Origin: Musa acuminata AAA Group
Lineage: Eukaryota; Streptophyta; Magnoliopsida; Zingiberales; Musaceae
Direction of reading: 5' to 3'
Length of the DNA stretch: 64,000 nucleotides
Assembly: GCF_036884655.1 (NCBI RefSeq)
Contig: NC_088327.1
Location: 13,773,001-13,837,000 of the forward strand
Part shown: positions 12,059 through 26,100 of the stretch, one piece after another
How the letters are laid out: every line of letters begins with the position of its first letter
Position numbering within the stretch: the first letter of the stretch is position 1
The notes under the pieces: model-generated
The model's database searches: none
What the model saw: only the letters and a program-made list of their open reading frames with translations
Told to the model about the DNA's origin: nothing
Translations under genes and position numbers: made by a program

Positions 12059-14146
12059 ACTTTGTTCTCCATGAGTTTTGGAGAGTGACCTGTTTGAAAG
12101 CCACATTTACAAGTAGCTTTCGTTGAGCAGGACATGATGTTTGAATTCTAATGCATGATTCTATACAGTTGGGAAAGGTTTCTCTGTGGAAAGCGTTCGC
12201 ACTCATTTAGGTTTCTGTTCGTCTTCTTCTCTTTTACTATCTTTTATTTAATTAGATTCTCTTACCCCACATTAGGAGTAATTGAGAAAATTGTGGATTG
12301 AAAGTGGGATGAATTGTTTGTTTTAAGAGTGCTCTAGCACACACCATGGACAAACTTCCCAAGTTTATCACCTGCAGAATGAGACATTTCTAAATGATGC
12401 AAGCATAATTTTTGTTCACTTAGTAATGAGCCTCCTGATGATGTTGTTTATGATTGTAATTAATCATATCAATGGATAAATGAAAAAAGAACAGTCTTTA
12501 AGGCTAATTCTCCAGAGAATGCAGCCCCAATATGTGATTGATTGTGATTTCTTTTCTGTGCACACAAAAGCAGAAGAAAAAGGGTTAGTTCATTGGAATA
12601 GGAGTATTATTGTTGAGTTTTTTTGGCAGGATTTTGATCAACATTTGAGGATTTCATCTCCCAAAGAAAGTCCAAGTCCTCTTTAAATAGAGGACTAATG
12701 CTTTTCACATCCAAATCATTAGTAAATGTTCTCTTCAACCACAATGCTACCCTCCGCTCAAAAAAAGCTATTATTGATAGGCAAAACAAAATGTTAAATG
12801 ATTAACGATAGCATGCTCTTTGTCTTTGTCCTTGATGTTATCTGCAAGCTAAACATACCATACATCATTTAGAAGCACGACTAATACTTTCTTAATTTGA
12901 TTCACAAGCATTGCCAATTTGTCTTTCATTAGACCAGTTTTGTTTTAATTTTAACCTCCATATGATTCATCAACTTCCCAAGAAATCAAATTACCAATCG
13001 TATTACACAGAAAAAACCTAAGACGGGTCTACAGTGTAAAACCAATTTAGATTTTTTTTCCGAGCTAATTATATATTATCATATGTAGTTAATTATATTT
13101 AGTATCTCGATTTCGATATTTTAAAAGGTTATATTAATATGATTGTAGTTACAAAAGTGAAATATTTAACTTTGTTTTTTCTCACGTCATCAACTCTATT
13201 GATGGAATACAGAAATTTTGTTTTAAAAGGGATAAAAAGATATCCAAAGGATATTAATTTCATAAAAGAATAATTTTGTGAAAGCTTTTAACTTTGTCCT
13301 CCCCTCCAATTTTGTTATTCTCATCCTCGTCCTTGTATTTGTCACATTTGTCCTTGTCTTTAGGCCATTCAAGAAAATAACGAAGCTGGGGACGACGTCG
13401 AAGGGCGTCGAAGGCAAGAAAAATTATCCTTTTGTGAAATTAATATTCTTTGAATGATGAAGATAGTAAAATTATCTTTTTATTTTTTATTTTATTATTA
13501 TTTTTATATATGAAAACACGTACAATATATTCATAATCATAAGGATGTCAATATAATTTTTTAAAATATAAGAATCAAAATATTAAAAAGATAACTAATT
13601 ACAAAAAATAATCTATAATTAGATGGAGTATAACCACTACAGTCAGAACTAATAGGTTGACAATGCTATGAGATCAAAGGAATGAATTGGACTATACCCT
13701 ATCATAGATTTGGAAAGATTAAGACCTATTCAATCGTCTCCAAGGGATTGACACACCACACAAATTTTGCTTGCAATAACTCATTGACGACAAAGTGTTC
13801 CAGATTTAACTCCGGACAAATTACTTTCTCATTGTCCAGTAGAGCAGAAACAAGAACTCTAATCATCCATAACTTTGAGGCCTTAAATGAAACAAACCAA
13901 AGTTATAATGATGGTGAAGAATATATATATACATGTATCATGAATGTAAATGTCAAGGCAAGACAGAATCTTGCATCATTTTTCTGCAGGTCTCGTTTTA
14001 TTTTTCAACAAACCAACAAGCCTTCATTTGCTCACCTACGTACAAACAAATCCCACTGACACATCTATGAATCCTTTCTGCAGTGTTTTCTTTTACAAGT
14101 TCCTGAAATAATGCATCTTTGAGCATCAAAAGTGATGATGTACAAC
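12059..14146. other. Intergenic region between convergent MAM33-like and xylanase genes
   Basis: No supported gene. The first few hundred bases are probably the 3' UTR of the MAM33-like gene and the last few hundred (about 13700-14146) the 3' UTR of the xylanase gene. The middle is AT-rich. The stretch 13020-13220 resembles a block at 61660-61800 and appears to be a dispersed repeat. Short open frames show no family resemblance. Confidence 0.5.
13020..13220. repeat. AT-rich dispersed repeat, copy 1
   Basis: Contains, in order, TAATTATATATTA, TGTAGTTA, GTTATATTAATATGATTGTAGTTA and CAAAAGTGAAATATTTAACTT. The same ordered words occur with changes at 61660-61800 (TAATTATATATTAACC, TTGTAGTTAG, TTATAGTTATAAAAGTGAAA, CATTTAGTT). 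No terminal repeats or coding capacity could be defined. Confidence 0.5.
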
Positions 14147-17100
14147 TTACTTATCTATGGTCAAAACAAGAGGAGAATCTCCCTTATCAACGATAAATGA
14201 CCTTGATATCCTTTTGGAAGCAGTAGCAATGTCCACAGTGTATGCACCATGATATCCACTGAATCTAAATTCACCCTGCGTATCAATGTTGCCATCAGCA
14301 TGAGATAACCACTCTTGCCTCAGAGCAAGGTACCTTTTACCAGCTTCATTTATGTTGCCTTCAGCATCCACCAAATGGGAATGATCCCTGCATGTGAACA
14401 ATTCCCAGAATCCCCAGAGCAAGATGCCTTTGACAGCAGGATGCGCGAAGGCTTCTCGAAGAATAACCTCCAAGTCGTCAGCTCGAATATATTCGTTTTC
14501 TGCAGAGACATCCAATTCGGTGAACCAAATAGGGAGACCAAGTATCGCTAACTTGTCCAGTGCATCACATATAATTTCTCCAACCGGATGGCTGATATGA
14601 CCTTGTATACCAATCCCTCCTATAGGTGCACCTCGTTCCTGTAAATCAAGGATTTGCTGAATGTACTTTTCGGGAGTGGACTTAGAATCACATCCATCTT
14701 CTACATTATAATCATTGACAAACAGAATGGCAGAAGGATCCAATTGATGGGCTTCTTGAAACATGTATGCCCAGATATCTTTTCCCAGCCTATCTTGATA
14801 GAAAGATCCATGGAGCATCTCATTGTTCACATCATAGTGCCTAAACTTGCCTCGGTACCTAGATAGTAACCCTCTGATACGGTTCTGAACAGCTATCATT
14901 AGATCATTAGAGTCCAACGATCGCACCCATGGCTGGATGGCATCTTCTACTTCCCAGAAGATGCAGTGGCCTCTTGTCTGCTTACCATGTTTGTGACAGA
15001 AATCTAATAACTCATCTGCATCTTTGTAATTGAATTTTCCTTGTTGTGACTCTGTATGGTACCACTTCAGCTCATTCCCAAACACAGCCCAATTGAAATT
15101 TTTCAAAAAGAAATCAACAAAGTCCTCATTTTCAATGTTTGATCTGTTGATACAACCCCCAAAAGCAAAGCAGTTGTCAATTTGTTTAATCTTCAGAGAT
15201 GCACCGACAAGACCTTCATTCTCAGAACCTGAAAATTTAAGGATGACATCACGCTTTCGTATCTGCAGGAAAAGGTGCAAAATAACATTATTTGACAAGC
15301 ACGGGTTTAGGAAACAATAATATTATTATGCTTTTCAAAGAAATATAAATATTTCTATCTTATAATTGCAATCATGGAAAAAAATCTTATGACTGAAAAT
15401 ACCTTATCAGCTTTTTCCTTGAGAACTTTATATCGTGCCTTCCTATTTACAGGAAATATCTGCAGTTCTGACAGCATCAAATCGACACCTGGTGGAGGAC
15501 CTTGCACATAAACTATAACTTTAGATGGTCTTTTTTCAATTCTGAATGATCCTCTAATTTTGTTCCATCTGTCAGAGTTAGCTTCAACTTGCCCCCCATT
15601 GATCCACTGGTTGTCTACACCAAGTGCTACGTTGACATGATGAGGACTAGTTGCTCCTGAACCTAAACGTACCCAAGTAGCAACTTGGTAGGTTACGTGT
15701 AACTTAATCCTGTCTGTTATTATCTGTGAGGGGCCCATCCAGGTTTCTGTGCGATTTGTAGTGAGGATAAAATGGCTGCTTATTGGTTGATTGTGATTGA
15801 CAGAATCCTTTGCTAAGGGAAGGAACTCCTCTGGAACTGTGCCTATGCTCAGCTTACACGAGCCAAGAGGATTCCACCAATTAAGGCCATCAGTGAAAGA
15901 GCTATTTCTGATTATATTAGCTCCATGTGAAACATCCTGCAAAATCAAGTGTGTAACATATGATCTTGTTTAAATACTGCATCATCCCAACTATTGCAAA
16001 TTCTGTTTCTTCAGGAATGGATTTGTTTAGAAATCAAATGGAAAAGAAATGTCAAAAGTAATTTTCATCATGAATAAACAAAAGCCAGAAAAGCAAAGTC
16101 ATACAATGATAAAGAGTAAAGATCAGGAGAAGGGACCTTAACGTAGAACTGTAACTAAAATCCTAATTCCCTACAAACTTCAACTAAGCATTGCCATTAT
16201 GCACAACAGCAATGTCAAGTATCACATCTAAACCAGTAGGCGAGGTGATTGTCTTTCACACGATTTATCCTCTCTTTTTTCACATAAGTTAATCATGAAA
16301 ACTGAAAAGTAGAATCCACAGAGTGAAGGATAAATAGATAGATAGCTTAACCTATCAAAGCAAGTTGGATGAGAACAGAAACCAACACAAACAAAAATGG
16401 CTGAACTGTGAGGAATAAGATACTGATGGTAACAGAGGAACAAAGATGGCCATATACATTGTAACCAAAAAACACAGGGTCTTAAGAATAGGCTAAAATG
16501 TGGTTAGGTGCAAGCATTGATCAATGGTCACTTAAAAAGCTTGTCAAGGAATAGGCATACGTAACCTGAAGTCCTGAACTGCTGCAGATTGGTATTGCAG
16601 TTGTTCAGATTGACAGGGAAAAAAAGAAGAAAACTTTCCTCAAACTAACAGCGCAGAAACAGATGTTATATTCAACTGTGGAAGTTTAGAGGCTATAACA
16701 ACTTAAAATTGAATTATTTACTGATTGCATATTTGTATCTCAAACCCTTTCTAACTCCTTTTGGGGTGATGATAACTTCAGGCAGTCACATCTTTAATTA
16801 CATCAAACCAATCATTGCAGTGGAATCCCCAACTACAAGCAACAAAAAAGGCCCTAGCCAAGATGCAATAATATACAGATGAACCATGATACTCCAAAAC
16901 AAGTGACTAGGTAAGTTCATTGTAGAATAGTTGACATGAAATATACAGATTATACTCAAAGAGTATCTCAGGCACATGAAGTCACCAAACTAACATACCA
17001 GTATGTTGATGGATCTCAAAAAGTTTAGTGCATTTTGAAAGATTGAAGTTAGATTTAACTTCTAAGACAATAATTTCATACCTCACAATGTTCCACATCA

Positions 17101-20100
17101 GAGCAAGAAACTACAACAGAATCAATCAGCAAGTCAACACCTGCAGAAGGTCCTTCCAGATAAAAAATCACACATTTTGGCATGCTAGTCAATGAAAATG
17201 AGCCTTCTAACATTTCCCATCTTTCTTTCGACACCATAGCCCTGCAGAAATAGCCATTTTCAACTTTCTAAAACCAAGAAAAACTGATATCGACATGAAA
17301 GCAGTTATTCTCTAATTACAAGAGCTGCAACCTTCCAACAGATATATAACTCAGTTGGGAGTCCAGGTGCTCCAGCTTAAGTGTTGCTTTGACTGCAGAA
17401 GGTTCCTGATGAGCTCCCGAAATTCGAACAATGACAGAGACACTGTAGGTTAAACCAGTTGAAACTTTATTCGTTATGTCCTGTTCCAAAGCATGCCAGC
17501 TCTCAGATCGATTTGTTAGGACTGCATAATTTGATCCAGTTTTTGCAGTGACACCCTTTAAAGGACCAAATTCCCCTGATACAACAAACCCATCACAAAG
17601 ATTAAGGGACCAAGACTGCAGTCCTCTGGAAAAATCATGATTTGATATAATATTGGTACTGACAACCTTCCTTGAATCAATATTGTCTCTGAAACCCTGA
17701 AAATAGAAGACAATATTCAGCAGGTATTTTATTCATATCGATAGTGTAACATCTGAGATAAAGCAAAACCTCATGATTAGACAGTCAACCATCACAGCCA
17801 TGTAAATGTTAAACTCTTATCTCGATGCATGTGTTGAACCTAAAATTAACATCCATCATATCTTTAAACATGATTAAGGAACACAATAAATGAAATTTTA
17901 ATAACATGACAAAATGTAGTATAGTCTACCCTAGTTTTGTCAATACCATGTCAAGCTATATCAGCATTCTCAAATTATCATCGGTAGCAAAAGGAAACTT
18001 CATGGAATAAGCAATATTGTATCAGGGATAATGCTGAGAATACTGACCTTCCTCAGCAAGGTTTAAAATTTTGATCCAGTGAGTCTGGGTCAGTACTGTC
18101 TAGACCAGGAAGAGGTTGAGAATAGGGAGGAGGGGAGGGACAAGTGGAGGAAAAGGAGAACTGGCGAGGTGGAAGGAGACAGTGAAGTGTATCAGAGGGA
18201 AAGGAAGTGGTGACAATATTGAGGAAGCGGCAACAGTGACACAATAGGGTGGATGAAGCAGCGGCCAAATGGAAGAGCAGGAGGAACAAGAGGTGGAAGA
18301 TGAGGAAGAGAGACATGTCAAAGAGAGAAAGAAAGTGTGAGAGAGAGATAGAGAGAGGGCGGGAGAGGCGAGGAGAGAGAAAAAGCAGCTGACAATTGAG
18401 ACACTGATCAGCTCATTTCGGGGAGTCTGGACCAGTTTTTTTCTTTTTTGTCTAAAAGAGTTTGAACCCCTTTTTCGCCTTAAAAGACCTGAACTCATGC
18501 TTCTTAGGTATCGTGAGAGGTTGCGAGCCTATTCTCCCTCTCTACTTTTGCTCCACCACCGTGGCTCCCCCAACGCAGCCTATTTTCCCTTTCTGTGGTA
18601 TCACTCGATCACCGCCACAATCCCAGGGCCACGATTTCAGGTATTCCTCATCTTCTTCTCCTCCTCTTCCTCCACCTCCTCTCCTCCTCCCTTCTTTCTT
18701 CTTCCCCTTCTACTTCCTCCTTCCTCTTCCTCCCCCTCCCTTAGCAGCATAGTACCTTGGTACATGTCGGTGTGCTGTGTGTCTGCATATACAGTGTGCC
18801 ATGTGTCTACCGATACATCGACATCGACTGAACCAATACCAGTCCAGCCATCAACTAGTATGGATCTGATATCCAAAATTTTATTCCTTACATGGTACTT
18901 CTAGAATCTAATAAACTTGGATAGATGAGATTGAACCCAGTTCCTTTGTAGTACAAATGGTCAGCAACAATGTAACAAACTATAAAAAGATTGATGAAAA
19001 ATTGATGGAGAATAGAGCCTACATTTTTTGGCTTTTATGTACAATCCACTGTATAGACCTCATGATGAAGGTGACCGGCCATACCCAATTATGAGGAAAA
19101 ATAGAGCATCTCTCATTTACTGGAAGCCATGTTCCTATGGATATTATTATCATCACTGGATGCATGCATAGTTTTACATAGGGAGAATTCCAATAACCAG
19201 TCTCACTTGAACTGTCACCCACTTTATCTTCTTTAAGTCTATCTAGTAAAAAATGATAAGACTGAAAGCCATGTTCACTGAACGGGCTAGCTCCCTTATA
19301 CTAGCTCATTAAATTGGAAGACCATAGGAAAACACATATTATCCTCCAAATTCTGTGATGCAACAGTTGATATCATTGTCACTATGGATAGTATCTCAAT
19401 TCTATATACCAATATATTTACAACTTTACGACCCATGATGAGCCGTTGAAATATGTTTACAATGTAATAATAAGACTAGATACAAACTACTCAAAGCGCA
19501 ACCAATGTCATTTTAAAATGATTAGTTGATTACAGGATAGTTCCTATTAATTTGTGATTAATTACTTATTCATATATGTCAACTTATTTATGTATGTCAT
19601 GTTGACTAGTCTAGTGAGAAACCACCATTTCACAATATAACATGACTCCTAGTAACATAATTCAGAACTAAAATTTGTCATTTCTTCACCTCAATCAAAT
19701 GGGTTTACCTTAATATAACTGATTAATTGTCCTTTTGCAGTTGAGTGTTGGCTATAATTTGGAGGGTTCATACTATAAAAAAAGAAAATAGCAATGAGTG
19801 GCCTGTCACTAACCACTTTGATAGAACCCAAGATAGACCCATTTGATATGGAGTTTTATAATGATGACTTGGGCCTCATGATAGATTATGTATGTGCGAC
19901 TCTAGATGACATTAGACCATTCCATCTAGTTTTATTTCAGAAGCACTCGAGGAAGGAAACTGACAGGGGTCACAGGATGAAACTGTTTAGTATGAGGAAG
20001 ATTGAAGCACAGTGTCACAGGGCGAAAAGACAAAATAGTCAGGACATCAATGCTGATTTTTGCTGTTGATCCTGTTGTTGCACTTGTTTGCAGTGAACTT

Positions 20101-23100
20101 GAGTATCAAACAGCTCTAGAGTCATCTTTAACAGACTGGAACAATTTATATTACTGTATTAGCTCCTTTCTTATTCCCTATAAACCAGTGGTGAATGGCT
20201 AAGACACCCATAGGCATAGTTGCAGTATTTTGTCTTTCAGTAAAATGAATATAGGCTTAAGGTATGTTCGAAAACAAAGGTTAGTGACACTTAAATTTAC
20301 AATACAACCTATTTTTCAGTCAGCTGAAGCTAATCACACGTACATCAAAACATTTTTGTCAAATAAATATGCAATCGTAACTACGGTATGTACTTGGCTG
20401 TGGCTTTAGCACAATAAAAGACTGGAAGGATCAAAGTCTTAATCATTTTATAACAAAAAAGTGCTACATATATTTTTAAGCAAGTAGCTTCATCCAGAAT
20501 TTGATTTATATTAGCCTGCATAAATCAGACTTCCACATTCTGTCTGGTCAACATCAAATTTCCTTTCTTCAGTGTTGCACAAAGAGACAAATGAAAATTC
20601 CAACCATTGGTTATTACTTAAATGAAAATACAGAAAAGCATCTCTAGGTTTCATGTGTTCTTAAGGTTTTAAAGACTGTAAAAGGTCATTGAACCAAAAT
20701 ATGGAGAGTTCCATGCAATAATTTGTCATGAATTATTTTCAGAAGCCCAAGAGCTCATCTTGCAAGTATTGGCAATATTACATCAAATGGAACTTAAATC
20801 ATTCACCATATATTCTTGCAACCATAGCTCATGGTGTCCACCAATTCTGATATGATATTGAAAATTGATCAAAAATCACTTGAGTTGACTAAACTCAGCC
20901 AAAGTTGGCCACCTATACGCCATTTGACAACTTCAAAAGAAGGGGAAAAAAAAAGATGAGTGGAGCAACAGAAGAAGACATTGCTACTGTAGGTGTGAAT
21001 TAAAGGAGATATTGCTGCTATTGTTTTTACTATTCACTACAAACATCATATTTGTCATCTTCCACCACTGTTGCAATATTTGTTGTCCAACATTAGTAGA
21101 ACAAAGAAGAGACAAAGAATAAGCCTTAACCTTAAGGAGATACCATATTAGAGAGAGAAGATGTGGCATTTGCCATGTCTCAGATTCCATGAGCACTCAC
21201 TTAATTAAAGACTTTTTAATTGTCTTTGTATTATTTAATACTTCTCCGATATGGTGATTACAGAAGCCCTGGGATTATAATGGGAACCATCGCTATATTC
21301 AAAATAATCAGAACTATATGTGGAGCAGCTTTAACTCTTTTGTATTGCAGACAGTTATGTACTCATCTTTTTTGAAAGTTTATTATTTTAACTATTATGA
21401 AGGCAAAAGAATTTGTTAATATAATTTTCTTTACTCATTCCATCAATGCAAAAAAGTTTCTTCTTTCAAAAAAGAAAGATTCTTGTAGCATAAAATAGTT
21501 TTCTTTTATTTCACCGATCCAATCCGATTGATCAAATAGATCTTGGCCATATCATCCCTAAACAATCCTAATATTACCAATTTTGTAACCTATGCTTGCA
21601 GCTTCTCTGTTCATTAAACTAAACAGTATCATTAATAGACATCTCATAGATCAATATTTATGGGAAGATTTTAGCTATACTGACCTCATCACTTGGTGGA
21701 ACTGAAGCTGCAGCTTTCATTGCCCGTCTTACTAAGAAACTATCAACAAGGATATCAGTACCCGGTGGTGGCCCTTCTATAAATATAATGGCTCTTGAAG
21801 CAACACCATTTAGGAGGAATTTTCCCTGCAACTTCACCCATTCCTTGTCTGATGCCTGAATTCTTTTCAAGTAAGAATAGCGCTTAGGCCACTAATGTAA
21901 TTTCCTTGAATGTAAATTAGTCAAATTTAATCTTATGGCAACAATAAGTATGTCAATGATGAGTTATAACAAAGTGATATCTTACTTGGCGATGCCGATA
22001 TATTGTTCCCGACCATTTGGTGATTGAGCCCACAACGTTGCTCGAACATCAGCATTATTGGCATTTCCGAATGTCCGAACTACAGCAGTAACTTCATATG
22101 CAAGCTTCCTGCTTACCCTGCCTGTTATTTCTTGTTCAATCCCATTCCAGGTTTGATTCCTTTCAGTTGCTGAAACAAAATACCTTCCCTTGACTGGAAG
22201 TATTTTCCCATTCACAAGAGAATTGTGCAAGAAAATCTTGCATCCTCTTCCAGACCAATCACTTAATCCATCTTCAAACTGAGGATTTCGTACTATATTC
22301 TCATCCACACTGGTAGCACGACAAACCTCCGTATCCTATCAATAGAAGATGCAAAACAGGTCACCGTTAAAAAAAGAGAGGATTAGGAAAAGATGAGATT
22401 GTGGTCATGGCATACCATAATGAAAAAGTTGATAGTATGTAACTGATGTATGTATTAGCATACATTTCTACTTGTTATGGATACATATAAAGAAAAAGGG
22501 AGAAGACATGGTGTGAGGATAATTATCGAATCCTAACATGTCCTACTTGCCAAAAATAAAAAGAAAAGAATCTTAAATATCCACACTCGTGTTTTTGGCT
22601 TCATTGGTTCCATAAAGGTTGTTTCTTTTATTACTGTGAATTTATATGGTATGTGTTGAACAAATAGAAAGTGTTCTATTCATGCTCTTAAATTAGTATT
22701 GTATTCTCCTAATGTTCTTAAACTTAACATTCAAAATATGAAAAATAAAATATTAAACAAGAAAATTAGATGAAGGAAGAAAAGCAAAGCATCAAGTCCA
22801 ACAATCATGTAGGTTTAAGTATGTTTTAACCATCAATCATCCGAAGCTTGTGCATCCTTACCACATTTAAGTTGCACAAATGAACATGACAATATAAAGC
22901 ATCCTACTATGCAACAGATGGTGCTATCTAATTTCACATTGCATAAAAGTGCCTGGTTAAATCATTATGCTTCCAAAAACATATGTTTTATGGTTAATGC
23001 AAGTAAAGTGTCAGAACTATCAAAAACATAATTGTATGGTTATGAATTTGTTTGTAGCATGATATTAAAGAATTTGCAGTAAGCAATTAGATAATTCCAT

Positions 23101-26100
23101 TGACTAGATCAAATGCACATACATCACAAGATATAGTGACAGAATCTATAAGCAGATCCATGCCAGGATTAGGCCCTTCCAAATAAAATACTACTCGTCT
23201 TGGCATGCTAGTCAGTGAAAAGGAACCTTCCAACTTCTGCCAGCATCCTTTAGAAACGAAGGCACTGAAAAGCTGAAGGTCACAAAAAAGAACTTTTAAA
23301 CGAAGATCAATAACAAAGATCAAGGTTCTTAATACCTCCCAATAGACAGGTAGCCAGTAGAAGAATCTGAATTCTCGAACTTCAGTGTTGCTTTGACTTC
23401 AGCCGGTTCATGAAGAACCCCATATACTCCAATATATGCTGAGACATCATGTTTTGCACCAAAAGTGACTTTTGCAGTGATGTCCTGCTCCAAACCTTGC
23501 CAGCATTCGCTCCTTTGTGTGACTACAGCATAGTTTTCCCCTGAGTTTGGCTTTACTCCATTCAGAAAACCAGACTCTTTTGAGGCAACATAAGCATGGC
23601 AACAATTGGGAACCCAAGGTTCCAGCCCACAAGAGAAGTCATGGTTTGAGATGATGTTTATTACATGATTCTGTGTATTGACCATCATTTCCATCCTCTG
23701 CTAGAAAAATCACGATTCAGAAGAACTCACAATTGATTGCATCTTAATATTATCAACAATTACATCTACTTGCATGTGTGGGTGTCGTTCCATACTTTGT
23801 ATTAAGAGTTAAAGAAATATCATTACCATATTATAGATGTTCCCCAGCAGCTAATCTACTCTTGTTGCAAATGTTGCTGCTATCAGATCATGTTTCCTTT
23901 GAGAGTAAAAAATAATTTTGTGTCATCAAGGAAGAACTGAGATCCTAGTTTTATTTTTCTTGCATTTTGTCACAGTCAAGATACTAGATCCAATACAACT
24001 GTTAGTTGTTTATGATGACTATAAAATGGTGTTGCTTAACAATCAGGTATACCACAATATCAATGTGACATTCTTTGCATGTCTTCTAAACTGTACTAGG
24101 ATTAGCTATGCTTATTTTGATCATTAGATGAGTGTTCCATGAAAAATATGATATTCTACATTTAATAGCTTATGGAATGAGCTTGATTTCTATCAATGAG
24201 AATATATAGGATGTCCAATAACAAATACATTTCTTAGTAAGGGAGAATAATTACTTAAACTATAAGGATTCATCGGATAGTAATTCCGAGAATAACATTT
24301 AACCAGAAGAGCTATGACAATCTATTTTTGTATATATTTATGGTTTTGCAAAAAAGTGCTTTCTTGTAACATAATCAAACATGAGATTTTATTAGGTGTG
24401 CCATCTGGTACTGCATATCGGTCCATGGCCGGACTGGGTTGGTACCTATGTACTAATACATGGTATGCCGGTATATTTTGAAGGCTTAAAGAGGAAGAAG
24501 GAGAAGATGAACGAACAAATGGCGGTGGAGGAAGAAAAGGAGGAAGGAGGAAGGAGGAAGAAGAGGAGATAGTGGAGAAAGGGGAGGAGGAAGAAGTAGG
24601 ATGAAAAAGGAAGGACGTGGCAATGGAGGAAAAGGAGGAAGAAGAGGAGGAAGCATATCTAAATCAACATCTGATGATGCTGTGACGGGCAACGGGTGAT
24701 ATAGCAGCAGTGTTCTCCTGAAATCTCCGAAATCGATGGCAGACAACAGTCAACAATAGTGGCTTGTGGGTGCAAGCATGGGGAAGAGACTTGCAAACAT
24801 GAGCCCTGAACTAGGGAAATTTTTTTTTCTTTTTTTGTTGGCCAAATCGGACCAATAAAAACAGGGACAGTCAGCGTATTGGTTCACACTTGGACAGGTG
24901 CATACCACTCATTTCATACCGGTCCGGATGAAATGACAATCCACTTGCTTAGTTTAATCAAAAGACTTTTAGTACTCACATTAATGTATCAGCTTATTTT
25001 GGTTGTCATGTACAGTGCAGACTTATAAACTTATTCAGTCAGACTAATCTCTATCGGCATCAGATTTGACAGGCTTGTTACAGGACCAAACTGACAATAT
25101 GGCAAAAGATTTAGGAAGCCTACACTTAATTTCCTAATCAAATAAAGAGAAAAACCCAAACACCTAAACCAGTAACTCTTCTAGTCAGATTAGTAATGGT
25201 AGGTCTGTATTGATGCAAGGATTGGCAGCTATCCCTTGAATTAGAGACTGAAAAACTTCAGCAAAAGCTTCTGAATTGCACTACATTGCATGACAATACA
25301 AAATATATTCTATTTAGCACAAAATTGTTCTCATTAGATATGCATTACATTAAGGGCATTTGATCGTTTTTTCAAGTGCATTTATATGCTCCCCAAAAAG
25401 AAAGAAAACTCCTACCAAGGTTTACTATTTTGCCCGGATCAGTCGATACAACAACAACATCAACAACAAACTCATAAGTCCCAACTATTTGAGAGCCCAA
25501 ATCAGTCGATACTGACCAATATTACCTGTTTGGGCATGAACCAGAACATGAACTGCTCCTTTTCAGGAGATGCTGTTTGATTTTTTTTTCTTTTAATAAG
25601 ACCTAGGTCCACACGTTTTGCAGTCACTCAGGAATCACAACAACACTGAGAGTCACACTGAGAATCACAACAACGCTGAACTGGTACTTCCCCTCCTCCT
25701 TGTTCCTCCTTTCTTCCTTCTGTTTTCTTTTTCTTCCTTCCTCCCACAGTGAAATGGTAAACCAGTACACGCCAGCATACTATGTGTCCATACACTGGAA
25801 TGGACCAAACCAACATCAGTCTGGTCAAGGGTTGGCATGGGTTCAATACTTGAAAGTTGAAATTGAAAACCTTGACTCTTACCATTACTGGAATCCATCG
25901 TGTCATCCTAATTGTAGGCATTCGAAACATTGTTAATTTATGTTAACCACCATGTATATGAAAATAGCCAACCCTAGATAGTTGGGAAATTATGTTTTAA
26001 ATGTCATACAATACCATTTTAATAGTAGAAACATGGCCAAATATAATGTTCTATAACTAATTATATGCACCTTTACATGCATCTTACAACTCATTACTTC

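Noticed and set aside
18100..18904. Several proline-, serine- and leucine-rich open frames on both strands
   Set aside because: They are translations of GGAGG/CCTCC simple-sequence arms within an intron repeat.
24486..24746. 86-codon proline/leucine-rich minus-strand frame
   Set aside because: It is produced by the purine-rich repeat core in a xylanase intron.
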